64,000 nucleotides of DNA from Lachnospiraceae bacterium (GTDB lineage: Bacteria > Bacillota > Clostridia > Lachnospirales > Lachnospiraceae): positions 62,001 through 126,000 of the forward strand of contig SVDM01000003.1 in assembly GCA_015058015.1 (NCBI GenBank), read 5' to 3'. Shown here piece after piece: positions 16,030 through 24,813 of this stretch. Each line of letters opens with the position of its first letter. Within the stretch, counting starts at the first letter, position 1. A model generated the notes under the pieces. The model did no database searches. It saw only the letters and a program-made list of their open reading frames with translations, and was not told where the DNA came from. The translations under genes and the position numbers were made by a program.

Positions 16030-17364
16030 CTATTTGGCAGCTGCCTTAGCCCTTCTGGCTGCCGCCACGCTCTGACGTGACTGTTTAAATGCCTGTGTGA
16101 GTCTTTTCTTTGCGGGGCATACATATGTACAGCTTCCGCACTCAAAGCATTCCATACCATCGAGTCTTTCAAATGTCTCATCGTCAAATCGTTCTGCTGC
16201 TTCCGCCATCTTCTGGGGAATCAGATTACTGGGACAAGCCGCTACGCAACGTCCGCAACGAATACATGCGGTGGGTTCGTACTTGGCAACTTCGTCCTTG
16301 GTTAAAGCCAACAATGCTGATGATGCCTTGGTTACCGGAACGTCGATATCGAACATAGCAGCACCCATCATAGGACCTCCGGAGATAACCTTTTCCGGTT
16401 CAACCTTGAAGCCGCCCACAGCTTCAAGAATCTCCTTGTAACTCATTCCGGTTCTAACCTGAACATTAGCTGTGTTGGCAACCGCATCACCTGTAACCGT
16501 TAAGGTTCTTCTGATAGATGGTGTTGATTCACAAACAGCCATATATATTGAAATCATTGTATCCACGTTGTTAACCACGCAGCCTGCGTCAGCGGGGAGC
16601 ATTGTAGAATTAATCTTACGTCCCGTTGTAGCATAGATGAGCATACGCTCACCACCCTGCGGGTATTTGGTTTTAAGTTCGCAAACAGAAATATTGGATT
16701 CTCCTGCCACAAGCTCTTTACACTTCTTGATAGCCTCGGGTTTGTTCTCCTCAATACCGATGATACCTTTTGCCTTGGGGAAAAGACTTAATACTACCTT
16801 AAGTCCTCCAATCATCTTCTCTGTCTCCTCAAGCATAAGCCTGTAATCCGACGTAAGATAAGGCTCACACTCTGCGCCGTTGATGATAACATAGTCAATA
16901 GCGTTATCATCCTTGGGAGTAATCTTAACGTGAGTCGGGAATCCGGCTCCACCCATACCTACAACTCCGGCATCCTTAACGATGTTACGGATCTCTTCTG
17001 CCGAAAGCTTGGTATAATCTCTCTTCTCTCCCAGTCCTTCAACCGGTGTGTACTTGAAGTCATTCTCGATAATAATCGATTCTGACATAGCGCCGGATGT
17101 TGTAAGGTGTGGTTCAATAGCCTTGACTACACCTGAAACGGAGCTGCAAATATTAGCAGATATGAATCCTGACGCTTCACCGATCCTCTGTCCGACAAGT
17201 ACCTGGTCGCCCTTAGCCACTACAGGCTTAGCGGGTGCGCCCAGATGCTGTCCCATCGGAAACACAAGTACTTCCTTTGGTTCGAGCTTCTGAATGGCTT
17301 TATCCTCAGATAATTCCTTACCCTCGTATGGATGAATGCCACCTTTGAATGTACTCAATCCCAT
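16030..17364 (-). CDS. rnfC: Rnf complex subunit RnfC (NADH-binding)
   Basis: This 444-residue peripheral subunit is the NAD-reducing end of the complex. It resembles the NuoF/NqrF-type flavin module, with GVVGMGGAGFPTHVKI and INGAECEPYLTSDYRLMLE. Two [4Fe-4S] motifs sit near the C-terminus (CIRCGRCVAACP and CFECGSCTYVCP), and the end is Ala/Arg-rich and basic. As the first gene of rnfCDGEAB it follows a long 719-bp non-coding region with a candidate promoter at 17453-17481. Confidence 0.97.
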   Translation of the reverse strand: MGLSTFKGGIHPYEGKELSEDKAIQKLEPKEVLVFPMGQHLGAPAKPVVAKGDQVLVGQRIGEASGFISANICSSVSGVVKAIEPHLTTSGAMSESIIIENDFKYTPVEGLGEKRDYTKLSAEEIRNIVKDAGVVGMGGAGFPTHVKITPKDDNAIDYVIINGAECEPYLTSDYRLMLEETEKMIGGLKVVLSLFPKAKGIIGIEENKPEAIKKCKELVAGESNISVCELKTKYPQGGERMLIYATTGRKINSTMLPADAGCVVNNVDTMISIYMAVCESTPSIRRTLTVTGDAVANTANVQVRTGMSYKEILEAVGGFKVEPEKVISGGPMMGAAMFDIDVPVTKASSALLALTKDEVAKYEPTACIRCGRCVAACPSNLIPQKMAEAAERFDDETFERLDGMECFECGSCTYVCPAKKRLTQAFKQSRQSVAAARRAKAAAK

Positions 17365-17452
17365 TTCTTTCCCTTCTTTCTATTCATATAATTCCTCAGT
17401 GTTGTGTATGTATAACCATATTTTCAACAAAAACACTTTAAAGTCCTATAAG

Positions 17453-17481
17453 ATTCTAATACAAATTGGGTTTAAAATCAA
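17453..17481 (-). promoter_or_regulatory. candidate sigma-70 promoter of the rnf operon
   Basis: TTGATT and TAGAAT are separated by 17 nt on the minus strand, about 90 nt upstream of the rnfC ATG. Given the AT-rich context this is a moderate-strength prediction. Confidence 0.5.
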
Positions 17482-17529
17482 GTAAAAAGGGTTGTTTTGC
17501 CGTTCTTTCAGGGGATTTTTAAGGCATTT

Positions 17530-17548
17530 TTTGTGCATCATTCACAAA
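17530..17548. promoter_or_regulatory. Rex-like palindrome upstream of the rnf promoter
   Basis: TTTGTG-N7-CACAAA resembles the redox-sensing Rex operator (TTGTGA-N6-TCACAA type) but with a spacing one base shorter than usual. It lies about 50 bp upstream of the predicted -35 element. A link between NADH/NAD sensing and Rnf would make sense, but this is inference. Confidence 0.25.
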
Positions 17549-18040
17549 TAATCCGCGCTTACGATATTGTTTATCGATTACCCTTGTGCGCATCGCACAC
17601 CGACATTTTGTCCAATACATCAATTATATTAGTTATTTATTATCGTTTAAAATTTATTTTTGTTAAAAATCTGTCAAAAGCCCCCTAATTTTGCCTCTTT
17701 TGTTATCAAAACCAATGAGCAATAAAATCTGACGAATTAACCCTCATTTTGTTATTTATCTCTAATAAGGCTAAATTATTCCCCCTTTTTCATATATGTC
17801 AATATTTATATATTTTCGTCATCTTGCCTTTTAAATAAAGGCTTTGGCCCTCTGTTTATTTTTCCAGGCCTATATGGCTATATGTAACCTTTTATATGTT
17901 TTGTTTTATCTGTCAATGACTGATGTCTTGCCCATCCCCCTATAAAGGAGATTATCCGCACAACATTTTATAGGCAGTATTTTCTCTTGTTATTGTTAAA
18001 ACTTTATGAACTTTTCCTAAAGCCTCCCTCCTGGAAGGCA

Positions 18041-18070
18041 TAAAAATTGGGCAGGAATATTCTCCTGCCC
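18041..18070 (-). terminator. terminator after sufB-like gene
   Basis: A stem GGGCAGGA with TCCTGCCC and loop around GAATAT, followed by AATTTTTA on the minus strand, just after the stop codon at 18084. Confidence 0.82.
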
Positions 18071-18083
18071 ATAAAATTTCGTT

Positions 18084-19001
18084 CTATTTTAAGAATCCGC
18101 TTATAATTTCCTGCTCAGCCTCTTCCTCTGAAAGACCTAAGGTCATAAGCTTGATAATCTGATCTCCTGCAATCTTACCGATGGCAGCCTCATGAATAAG
18201 AGCCGCATCCAGGTGATTAGCCGTAAGCTCCGGAACAGCTGTAACACAGCCATGATCCATAAGGATAGCATCGCACTCTGTATGGCCGTTACATTTGTTA
18301 TTACCGTTAATACGGGATACGAATTCCTGCTTGGATTCATCCCTTGCAACGGATCTTGACATAACGTTAGCTCCGCAATCCTCACCGTTTAAGTCTACTA
18401 CGAAATCCGTCTTGGCATACTGCTTGCCATGGGTCATTATCTTCTCTTTGATAACGATGGTAGCCCGGTCTGCCAGATCAGCCTTGGTGACACGTACAGT
18501 AGAATCAACACCCTTTATCTGAACTGTATCCATCTCCATATATCCGCCTTCTTCAATATGAACGATGGTCTGGGGATTCATGATTCTCTCTCCCGTTCCT
18601 TCGCCGGTACCGTAGTGCTTCTCTACGTATCTTACTCTTGCATTACGTCCGATGTGGAAGGTGTGGATACCGTCATGCTTGGAATCCTTGTCCCCTCCGT
18701 TGTGGATACCGCAGCCTGCCACTATGGTAACATTGGCATCCTCTCCTATATAGAAATCATTGTATACAGTCTCCTGAAGACCGGTCTGGGCCATCATAAC
18801 GGGGATATGAACGCTCTCGTTCTTGGTTCCCGGTTTAATGATAATGTCGATACCATCCTTGTCTTCTTTGGTTACAATATCAATGTTCTCTGTTGTATTA
18901 CGTCCGGCTCCCTTGCCGTTGACTCTGAAGTTGTATGCCCCTTGCGGAACCTCGTGAAGATCAGCAATCTGGGCTAAAAGTTCTTTTTGTATAGCGTCCA
19001 T
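18084..19001 (-). CDS. SufB/SufD-like Fe-S cluster scaffold (SmsB type)
   Basis: This 305-residue protein belongs to the SufB/SufD family, which forms the beta-helix scaffold for Fe-S cluster assembly. The C-terminal signature is clear: HEAAIGKIAGDQIIKLMTLG and then LSEEEAEQEIISGFL. Cysteines are present at AGCGIHNGG, GEDCGANV and NNKCNGHTECD. It is clearly shorter than SufB (about 470) or SufD (about 430) and is paired only with a SufC-like ATPase. This two-gene arrangement matches the minimal SUF-like (SMS) system of anaerobic Firmicutes and archaea. It abuts the ATPase gene with no gap. Confidence 0.88.
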   Translation of the reverse strand: MDAIQKELLAQIADLHEVPQGAYNFRVNGKGAGRNTTENIDIVTKEDKDGIDIIIKPGTKNESVHIPVMMAQTGLQETVYNDFYIGEDANVTIVAGCGIHNGGDKDSKHDGIHTFHIGRNARVRYVEKHYGTGEGTGERIMNPQTIVHIEEGGYMEMDTVQIKGVDSTVRVTKADLADRATIVIKEKIMTHGKQYAKTDFVVDLNGEDCGANVMSRSVARDESKQEFVSRINGNNKCNGHTECDAILMDHGCVTAVPELTANHLDAALIHEAAIGKIAGDQIIKLMTLGLSEEEAEQEIISGFLK

Positions 19002-19733
19002 TTATTTGCCCTCCACTTTAAAGTATTTGCAAGCCTCACCGGTAGATCCCAAAAGCTCCGGCAATACCTCGTCCTTGGTTCCCACATGTGCTATCTTACC
19101 GTCTGATACAACTACAATACGGTCTGCAATATTAAGTATCCTCTCCTGGTGAGAGATAATTACTATTGAACCCTGAATCTCGTCGTGCATCTTGGCGAAT
19201 ACGTCAATCAAATTGTTAAAGCTCCAAAGATCGATTCCCGCCTCAGGCTCATCGAATACGGAAAGCTTAGTCTTACGCGCTAAGATAGTAGCAATCTCAA
19301 TACGCTTCAACTCTCCGCCGGATAAGGATGAATTAACCTCTCTGTTAATATATTCTCTCGCACATAATCCTACGGCAGAAAGAAAATCGCAGGCTCCGGA
19401 TGTGGAAAGCTCTTCTCCCGCAGCCAGTTTAATAAGATCCTTAACGGTGATTCCTTTAAATCTGACGGGCTGCTGGAAGGCAAATCCTATGCCCTTCTTG
19501 GCGCGTTCTGTAATGGATAAATCCGTAATATCCTCTCCATCAAGAAGAATCTGTCCGCTTACAGGCTTGTTGATACCGGCGATTACCTTGGCAAGGGTAG
19601 ACTTACCGCCTCCGTTAGGTCCTGTAATACACACGAATTCTTTATCGTTGATAGTAAGATTTATATCTGTGAGGATATCCTTGTCGTCCGCTTCATCGTT
19701 AACACTAAAGCATATATTTCTTAGTTCTAACAT
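19002..19733 (-). CDS. SufC-like ABC ATPase (SmsC type)
   Basis: This 243-residue cytosolic ABC ATPase powers the SufB-like scaffold. It has Walker A GPNGGGKST, signature SLSGGELKRIEIA, Walker B LSVFDEPEAGID and H-loop SHQER. The ELKR in the signature and DEPEAG(I)D are typical of SufC rather than transport ATPases. It has its own predicted promoter and a perfect palindrome in the leader. No sufS, sufU or sufD is nearby. Confidence 0.9.
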   Translation of the reverse strand: MLELRNICFSVNDEADDKDILTDINLTINDKEFVCITGPNGGGKSTLAKVIAGINKPVSGQILLDGEDITDLSITERAKKGIGFAFQQPVRFKGITVKDLIKLAAGEELSTSGACDFLSAVGLCAREYINREVNSSLSGGELKRIEIATILARKTKLSVFDEPEAGIDLWSFNNLIDVFAKMHDEIQGSIVIISHQERILNIADRIVVVSDGKIAHVGTKDEVLPELLGSTGEACKYFKVEGK

Positions 19734-19758
19734 GTGACGTCCTCCTTTAAAATAAATA

Positions 19759-19782
19759 GGGGTATACTAATAAGTATACCCC
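19759..19782 (-). promoter_or_regulatory. perfect palindrome in the sufC leader
   Basis: GGGGTATACT and AGTATACCCC are perfect inverted repeats separated by AATA, between the predicted promoter and the ribosome binding site of the sufC-like gene. It could be a DNA operator, for example for an Rrf2-family regulator such as IscR. It could also be a partial terminator, since a TATTTATTTT run follows. Confidence 0.5.
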
Positions 19783-19800
19783 TCCCAATTAGCTACGGAC

Positions 19801-19829
19801 ATTGTATCAAATTTTTATACAATTATCAA
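19801..19829 (-). promoter_or_regulatory. promoter of the sufC-sufB pair
   Basis: TTGATA and TACAAT are separated by 17 nt on the minus strand, just after the end of the diguanylate cyclase gene and about 70 nt upstream of the sufC ATG. Confidence 0.68.
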
Positions 19830-19830
19830 C

Positions 19831-20949
19831 CTAAGCTAAGGCTGAATATTTTCTCTTTACTTTGCCTGAATATGAAACAGCATTTCGACCGCTCTGCTTT
19901 GCCTGATAAAGCTCTACATCAGCCCCTTCATACAGCATGTTAATATCCATGCCCCTGGGCATTGCAATCTCAAGTCCTATACTTACGGTCACAAAAGGAA
20001 TACCCGCCTTACGGCTGTGGGGAAGACCCAGACGCTCCACATTCTTGCGGATTCTGTCGGCAAATTCCACCATCTCATCTTCCTTGCTGCCTTGAATAAA
20101 TACCAGGAACTCTTCGCCACCGATTCGGGATACGATATCAGTGGTACGTTTCGCTGTACGTCTGATGGTCTCAGCCACCATCTTAAGGCACTCGTCGCCC
20201 TCGGGATGACCGTACTCGTCGTTGTAAGCTTTGAAATTATCTATATCTACAATAAGAAGTCCTACCTTGTAATCATTACGTACACAAAACGGCCAGATGC
20301 TCTCCACCTGACGGTCGAAACCTCTTCTGTTAAGAAGGCCTGTCAAGGGATCTACCAGGGCATCCTGGGAGATGCGCTTTAACTTGTGGCGCATCCTGTA
20401 GGCTTCCACCCTGTTCTTGTATGAAATCCTTGATATGCAGCAGCACAGAAGGCATATCACTACATTAACAAAGGCGTCACCGAAGGGATCTGCCGTCTGA
20501 GATGATATAACAAATATCCATAAAGCCTCATTAAGTATCAAGGTAGCAAATTCCGGTACGTCTAAGCAAGGTATATATGATACCAACAAAACGGCAGCAA
20601 AAAATGCCACATCCGCCGCCAGGCCAAGTTCCGTTCCGTTAATAGCATACATTGCACCGTTAAATGCAATAAACCAAAATGCTCTGTATACCCATGCCGC
20701 GGAAGCGGAAGAAACCTTCTTAACCTTAGGCATCATGGATCTGGCAATTAAAAAGAACGCCAAACTGACTACCTCCATTGAGATAGCCGGCAATATTACC
20801 TGAATATCAATAACATCTGCATTAAATAATACGCCTGCAAAGATTATGCATAAAGGAACGAGAATCATGCAAAACAATGATGCTCGAAGGGTTATGCCAA
20901 GATTAGCAAGAATAATCTTCTCTTTGACAAGCCTCTTGGTTGCTTTCAT
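19831..20949 (-). CDS. Membrane-bound diguanylate cyclase (GGDEF)
   Basis: This 372-residue protein has about six N-terminal membrane segments (to about residue 190) and a C-terminal GGDEF domain that makes cyclic-di-GMP from two GTP. The active site GGEEF is at residues 277-281, and the product-inhibition site RTTD is at 268-271, five residues upstream, so both activity and feedback control are expected. Metal-binding Asp residues are in VDIDNFKAYND. It is a single gene. The membrane region has no recognised sensory domain, so the signal is unknown. Confidence 0.94.
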   Translation of the reverse strand: MKATKRLVKEKIILANLGITLRASLFCMILVPLCIIFAGVLFNADVIDIQVILPAISMEVVSLAFFLIARSMMPKVKKVSSASAAWVYRAFWFIAFNGAMYAINGTELGLAADVAFFAAVLLVSYIPCLDVPEFATLILNEALWIFVISSQTADPFGDAFVNVVICLLCCCISRISYKNRVEAYRMRHKLKRISQDALVDPLTGLLNRRGFDRQVESIWPFCVRNDYKVGLLIVDIDNFKAYNDEYGHPEGDECLKMVAETIRRTAKRTTDIVSRIGGEEFLVFIQGSKEDEMVEFADRIRKNVERLGLPHSRKAGIPFVTVSIGLEIAMPRGMDINMLYEGADVELYQAKQSGRNAVSYSGKVKRKYSALA

Positions 20950-20985
20950 ATAATCATCCTTAGTTATTATAAGTCCACCAATTAA

Positions 20986-21014
20986 ATTTTATCACTAGGT
21001 GTTTTTATGCACAA
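20986..21014 (-). promoter_or_regulatory. candidate promoter of the diguanylate cyclase gene
   Basis: TTGTGC and TAAAAT are separated by 17 nt on the minus strand, about 35 nt upstream of the ATG. Confidence 0.4.
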
Positions 21015-21079
21015 GGCTTTTTGATAAAAAACTACAATATATTGTCAAGAATAATTATCCGGACACAATATAAAGGTAT

Positions 21080-21799
21080 TTAATTGGCAAATAGGAATAT
21101 TAAGGGATTGGTGTTGTATAAGAATTCCACCAGGGCATTCTCACGAACCGCAGACAGCACAAGCTCTCCCGTGGTTGTGTTAAAGAATATTACCGCCACA
21201 AGCATAAGAATCCATATAAGAACGATACCGATTAAGGCTCCCAGCAAGGCTCCCACCGTCTTGTTAAGAGTATTAATAACCGGCAGCCTGGTTACGATAT
21301 CCAGGGCAAAGAATAATATCCTCATAATGATGGATATTATAATGAAGGTTACCACAAAGGCAATTATCTTAAGTACCAGATCTGTTAGCACAGCTCCGGC
21401 ATTCTCCGCAAATTCATGAACAGTGTTGGTCTTAAACTCCGCAATCTTCTCCCCGGCGGCATCTGAGTATTTGCCCAGAATATTAAGCCAGGACTCGGAC
21501 AGGAGATTTTCCCCCTCCTTAGCAACATTGTCGGGAGTGGGATCTAGGTTCTTCTTCTCAATCTCTTTGTTAAGCTGCTTCTCAATATGCTTTACGCACT
21601 TCTCGTTAACAGAATCGTAGATCTTGGTATTGCTACGAAGGACAGTTCCTATAACGGGGTTAAGGGCCCACACCAGGGCTATGGCAATAAAGATTGAAGC
21701 AAATGACACCGCCATCCGCACAAAGCCCTTGGCCGCGCCAATGATAATGCACACTATAAGAATTGTTGCCGTCACCGGGATAACCCAATTATACTCCAT
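21080..21799 (-). CDS. CvpA family membrane protein
   Basis: This 239-residue protein has an N-terminal and a C-terminal hydrophobic region, with a charged segment between (about residues 60-125) and about four membrane helices overall. The start resembles the CvpA family, and GALIGIVLIWILMLVAVIF near the C-terminus contains the small-residue motif typical of the group. The family is linked to colicin V export or stress and biofilm phenotypes, but a biochemical function is not established. It lies 15 nt downstream of the DUF5711 gene. Confidence 0.8.
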   Translation of the reverse strand: MEYNWVIPVTATILIVCIIIGAAKGFVRMAVSFASIFIAIALVWALNPVIGTVLRSNTKIYDSVNEKCVKHIEKQLNKEIEKKNLDPTPDNVAKEGENLLSESWLNILGKYSDAAGEKIAEFKTNTVHEFAENAGAVLTDLVLKIIAFVVTFIIISIIMRILFFALDIVTRLPVINTLNKTVGALLGALIGIVLIWILMLVAVIFFNTTTGELVLSAVRENALVEFLYNTNPLIFLFAN

Positions 21800-21814
21800 G
21801 AATCCTCCAATAAT

Positions 21815-22990
21815 CTACTTCAGCGCTATTACTTGTGCCTCGTCTGATGTAACTAAAACGAAGCGTTCCTTTCCGTTAACAGGGGTCATGCCGAATATCC
21901 TGTTTTCGAAAGTATAATTAAACTTCACCGCCCCGGACATGGAATAGAGCTTGCAATCATTATCATTGTAAGCAAGGATATTCTCTCCCGAGAAGGCATA
22001 AGAATCATAAACCGTATCCAGATCGAAGTTACCGATTCTGGTACCGTTGGACTTGTATATCTCGGCGTGATAAGGCTTGTCGCTTCCCGGATTAGCCCAT
22101 ACTACACCCAGCTTGTCCCCATCAACGAAGACGCTCTCCGCCTCGTGGTCAAAGTCCATGGTCTTCTTCAAAGTAGGCTTCTCGCTACCCTCGAAGAAGT
22201 AGGCCGCAGAATCTCCCACAGCCACTGCCATATCGTTGCCGTAGAAGGAAACCTGTGGAATAACCGCATCGGAGTACTCGTAAGATGCCACAATCCGGTC
22301 TATCTCCGACTCGCCGGCCTTGTCAAAATTGTAGAAGACGATACTGCTCTTAAGTATTCCACTGCTGATATAAAGATAAGACATGGCAAGGAGACGTCCG
22401 TCTTCGGAAATATCAAAGCTTAAGGGATAGCCGGTCTTCTTAAGCTGTACTAAGCCCTCCGCTATAGTATCACCATTCTTATCATAATACTTCATATACT
22501 TGCGCTCTTTGTCGGCTAACACTGCAAAGACTCCGCCTTTTGCGCTTACCTTAAGATCTTCAAGCATATAAGTAACACTTATTTTGGTTACAAGACCCTT
22601 GTTATTGAAGATATAGATCTCCTCGCCGTGGTAGTCACCGCAGACCACATACTCTCCGCATACGTCCACAAGGGGCTTTTGCATGTTGTACCCTTGGGTC
22701 CAGTTAGACTCAAACTTATCGTTAAGGCTGGATATTCCGTCATTGCTGTACCTTAAGATATTAGTGCCGTAACTTGCAAACTTCACGGAGGCATTGGCCC
22801 CTGAGCTGTACCTGTCAAGAACCTTGTAACCGCTGTATCCTCTGTTAAGGAAGAAGAATATTCCCGCCAAAATAAGCGCCATTATAACTACGACAAGAAT
22901 TATACCTTTAATGCCGCGTTTTTCTTTGAAATCTTTAACTCCGGCCACCACGTCCTTGGGGCCGTCGAACCTGCCTTTTATAATTGACAT
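21815..22990 (-). CDS. DUF5711 family membrane-anchored beta-propeller-like protein
   Basis: This 391-residue protein has a short cytoplasmic N-terminus, one membrane helix (about residues 29-50) and a large extracytoplasmic domain. The domain has repeated beta-strand units such as GEYVVCGDYHGEEIYIFN, GGVFAVLADKERKYMKYYD and GDKLGVVWANPG, which suggest a WD40- or PQQ-like propeller. I recognise it as DUF5711, common in Lachnospiraceae and usually next to CvpA as here. The function is unknown. It follows the transketolase genes on the same strand. Confidence 0.8.
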   Translation of the reverse strand: MSIIKGRFDGPKDVVAGVKDFKEKRGIKGIILVVVIMALILAGIFFFLNRGYSGYKVLDRYSSGANASVKFASYGTNILRYSNDGISSLNDKFESNWTQGYNMQKPLVDVCGEYVVCGDYHGEEIYIFNNKGLVTKISVTYMLEDLKVSAKGGVFAVLADKERKYMKYYDKNGDTIAEGLVQLKKTGYPLSFDISEDGRLLAMSYLYISSGILKSSIVFYNFDKAGESEIDRIVASYEYSDAVIPQVSFYGNDMAVAVGDSAAYFFEGSEKPTLKKTMDFDHEAESVFVDGDKLGVVWANPGSDKPYHAEIYKSNGTRIGNFDLDTVYDSYAFSGENILAYNDNDCKLYSMSGAVKFNYTFENRIFGMTPVNGKERFVLVTSDEAQVIALK

Positions 22991-23026
22991 GGAATGATGT
23001 CTCCCTCCAAGATATTTGAATTAATC

Positions 23027-23962
23027 TTAGAATTTTGCAATCTTTTCGCAGATGCTTTCACCATCAAGTCCGTATTTTTTAATGAGCTGCACTGCCGGAC
23101 CTGACTCACCAAAGGTATCGTTGATACCTATCTTCATAACCTTAGTAGGAAGTTTCTCGCTAAGGAGGTCACATACTGCACTGCCGAGTCCGCCTATAAC
23201 GGAATGCTCCTCAACGGTAACTACTTTACCGGTTTTCTTAGCAGATGCGAGAACTATATCCTCATCAAGAGGCTTGATGGTATGGATATTAATAACCTCC
23301 GCATCGATTCCCTTTGAAGCCAAAAGCTTGGCAGCCTCAAGAGACTCGTTAACGCAAAGACCTGTAGCAATAATTGTTACGTCCTTACCTTCTTTAAGAA
23401 GAACACCCTTGCCCAGTTCAAACTTGTAGTCCGGTCTGTCGTTAATAACAGGAACCGCAAGTCTTCCGAATCTTAAGTATACAGGGCCTTCATGCTTGTA
23501 AGCCGCCTCAACTGCAGCCTTCGCCTCAACATCATCAGAAGGATTGATAACAACCATTCCCGGAATAGTTCTCATAAGGGCAATATCCTCGTTACACTGA
23601 TGGGTAGCACCATCCTCGCCAACGGAGATACCTGCATGGGTAGCGCCGATCTTAACATTAAGATGGGGATAACCTATGCTGTTACGAACCTGCTCGAAGG
23701 CTCTTCCCGCAGCAAACATGGCAAAAGAGCTGGCAAAGGGAACCTTGCCCGCTGTTGCAAGACCTGCAGCAATGCCCATCATGTTACTCTCTGCTATACC
23801 GCAGTCTATATGTCTATCGGGATAAGCTTTCTTGAATATACCTGTCTTGGTGGCACCTGCAAGGTCCGCATCAAGAACCACCAGATTATCATATTTCTCA
23901 CCTAAGGCAACAAGTGCGTTACCGTAGCTTTCTCTTGTAGCAATCTTCTTTACTTCTGACAT
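23027..23962 (-). CDS. Transketolase, C-terminal subunit
   Basis: This 311-residue protein carries the pyrimidine-binding and C-terminal domains of transketolase. GIAESNMMGIAAGLA contains the catalytic Glu that activates thiamine diphosphate, and the phosphate/transketolase signature GATHAGISVGEDGATHQ is present. With the N-terminal subunit encoded by the preceding gene (overlap 13 nt) it forms one enzyme that transfers two-carbon units between sugar phosphates. Split transketolases are common in Firmicutes and archaea. Confidence 0.95.
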   Translation of the reverse strand: MSEVKKIATRESYGNALVALGEKYDNLVVLDADLAGATKTGIFKKAYPDRHIDCGIAESNMMGIAAGLATAGKVPFASSFAMFAAGRAFEQVRNSIGYPHLNVKIGATHAGISVGEDGATHQCNEDIALMRTIPGMVVINPSDDVEAKAAVEAAYKHEGPVYLRFGRLAVPVINDRPDYKFELGKGVLLKEGKDVTIIATGLCVNESLEAAKLLASKGIDAEVINIHTIKPLDEDIVLASAKKTGKVVTVEEHSVIGGLGSAVCDLLSEKLPTKVMKIGINDTFGESGPAVQLIKKYGLDGESICEKIAKF

Positions 23963-24786
23963 AACTCACTTGCCTCCTTCTTTAACTCTTCCATAGCCTG
24001 TGCATACTGCTCGTCGTTAGGAGCAGTGCCGTGCCATGATGCCTGATTCTCCATAAAGGATACGCCCTTGCCCTTAATGGTCTTCATAATAATAGCTGTG
24101 GGGCAACCCTTAGTCTTTTTTGCATTGGCAAATGCATCTCTTATGGCATCAAAATCATGGCCGTCAATATTAATTACATTAAAGCCGAAGGCTTTGAATT
24201 TCTCATCAATGGGATAAGGGGAACATACATCGGCGATATTACCGTCAATCTGCAATCCGTTGTTATCTACGATGACCACCAGGTTATCTAACTTTCTTGC
24301 AGCTGCGAACATGGAAGCCTCCCATACCTGACCTTCCTGAATCTCACCGTCTCCTAAGAGGGTGTATACTCTGTAAGACTTGTTATCCATCTTAGCCGCA
24401 AGAGCCATTCCCACTGCTGCTGATATTCCCTGTCCCAAAGAACCGCTGGACATATCAACTCCCGGAATATGCTTCATATCCGGATGTCCCTGAAGGAAGG
24501 AACCTACGTGACGTAGATTAAGGAGCTCCTCTGATGAGAAGTATCCTCTCATAGCCAGAGTGGAATAAAGCCCCGGTGCTGTATGACCCTTAGAGAGGAC
24601 GAACCTGTCTCTGTCCGGGTTCTTAGGATTCTTGGGATCATTATTCATCTCTTCAAAGTACAAAAAAGTAAACATATCTGCTGCCGACAGAGAGCCGCCG
24701 GGATGACCGGATTTGGCTGCATGAACACCTTCGATGATGCCCTGTCGTACAAGATTAGCCATAACCTTTAATTCATTATTGTCCAT
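23950..24786 (-). CDS. Transketolase, N-terminal subunit
   Basis: This 278-residue protein is the thiamine-diphosphate-binding half of transketolase. The GDG motif is seen in LLGDGEIQEGQVWEASMFA, with the NN end of the motif at VIVDNNGLQIDG. The His residues of SGHPGGSLSAAD and LSKGHTAPGLYS are conserved. It lies 28 nt after the aldolase gene, and the three genes form a pentose phosphate operon. Confidence 0.95.
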   Translation of the reverse strand: MDNNELKVMANLVRQGIIEGVHAAKSGHPGGSLSAADMFTFLYFEEMNNDPKNPKNPDRDRFVLSKGHTAPGLYSTLAMRGYFSSEELLNLRHVGSFLQGHPDMKHIPGVDMSSGSLGQGISAAVGMALAAKMDNKSYRVYTLLGDGEIQEGQVWEASMFAAARKLDNLVVIVDNNGLQIDGNIADVCSPYPIDEKFKAFGFNVINIDGHDFDAIRDAFANAKKTKGCPTAIIMKTIKGKGVSFMENQASWHGTAPNDEQYAQAMEELKKEASELCQK

Positions 24787-24813
24787 TGTATCGCCTTACC
24801 TTTCCCTTGGAAT

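Larger units (their letters stand above)
17365..18040. other. long AT-rich non-coding region upstream of rnfC
   Basis: No gene, tRNA or recognised riboswitch was found. It contains a candidate rnf promoter, an imperfect palindrome TTTGTG-N7-CACAAA at 17530-17548, and a small hairpin TGTGCG/CGCACA near 17586-17600. The 3' side ends at the terminator of the sufCB genes. Confidence 0.6.
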
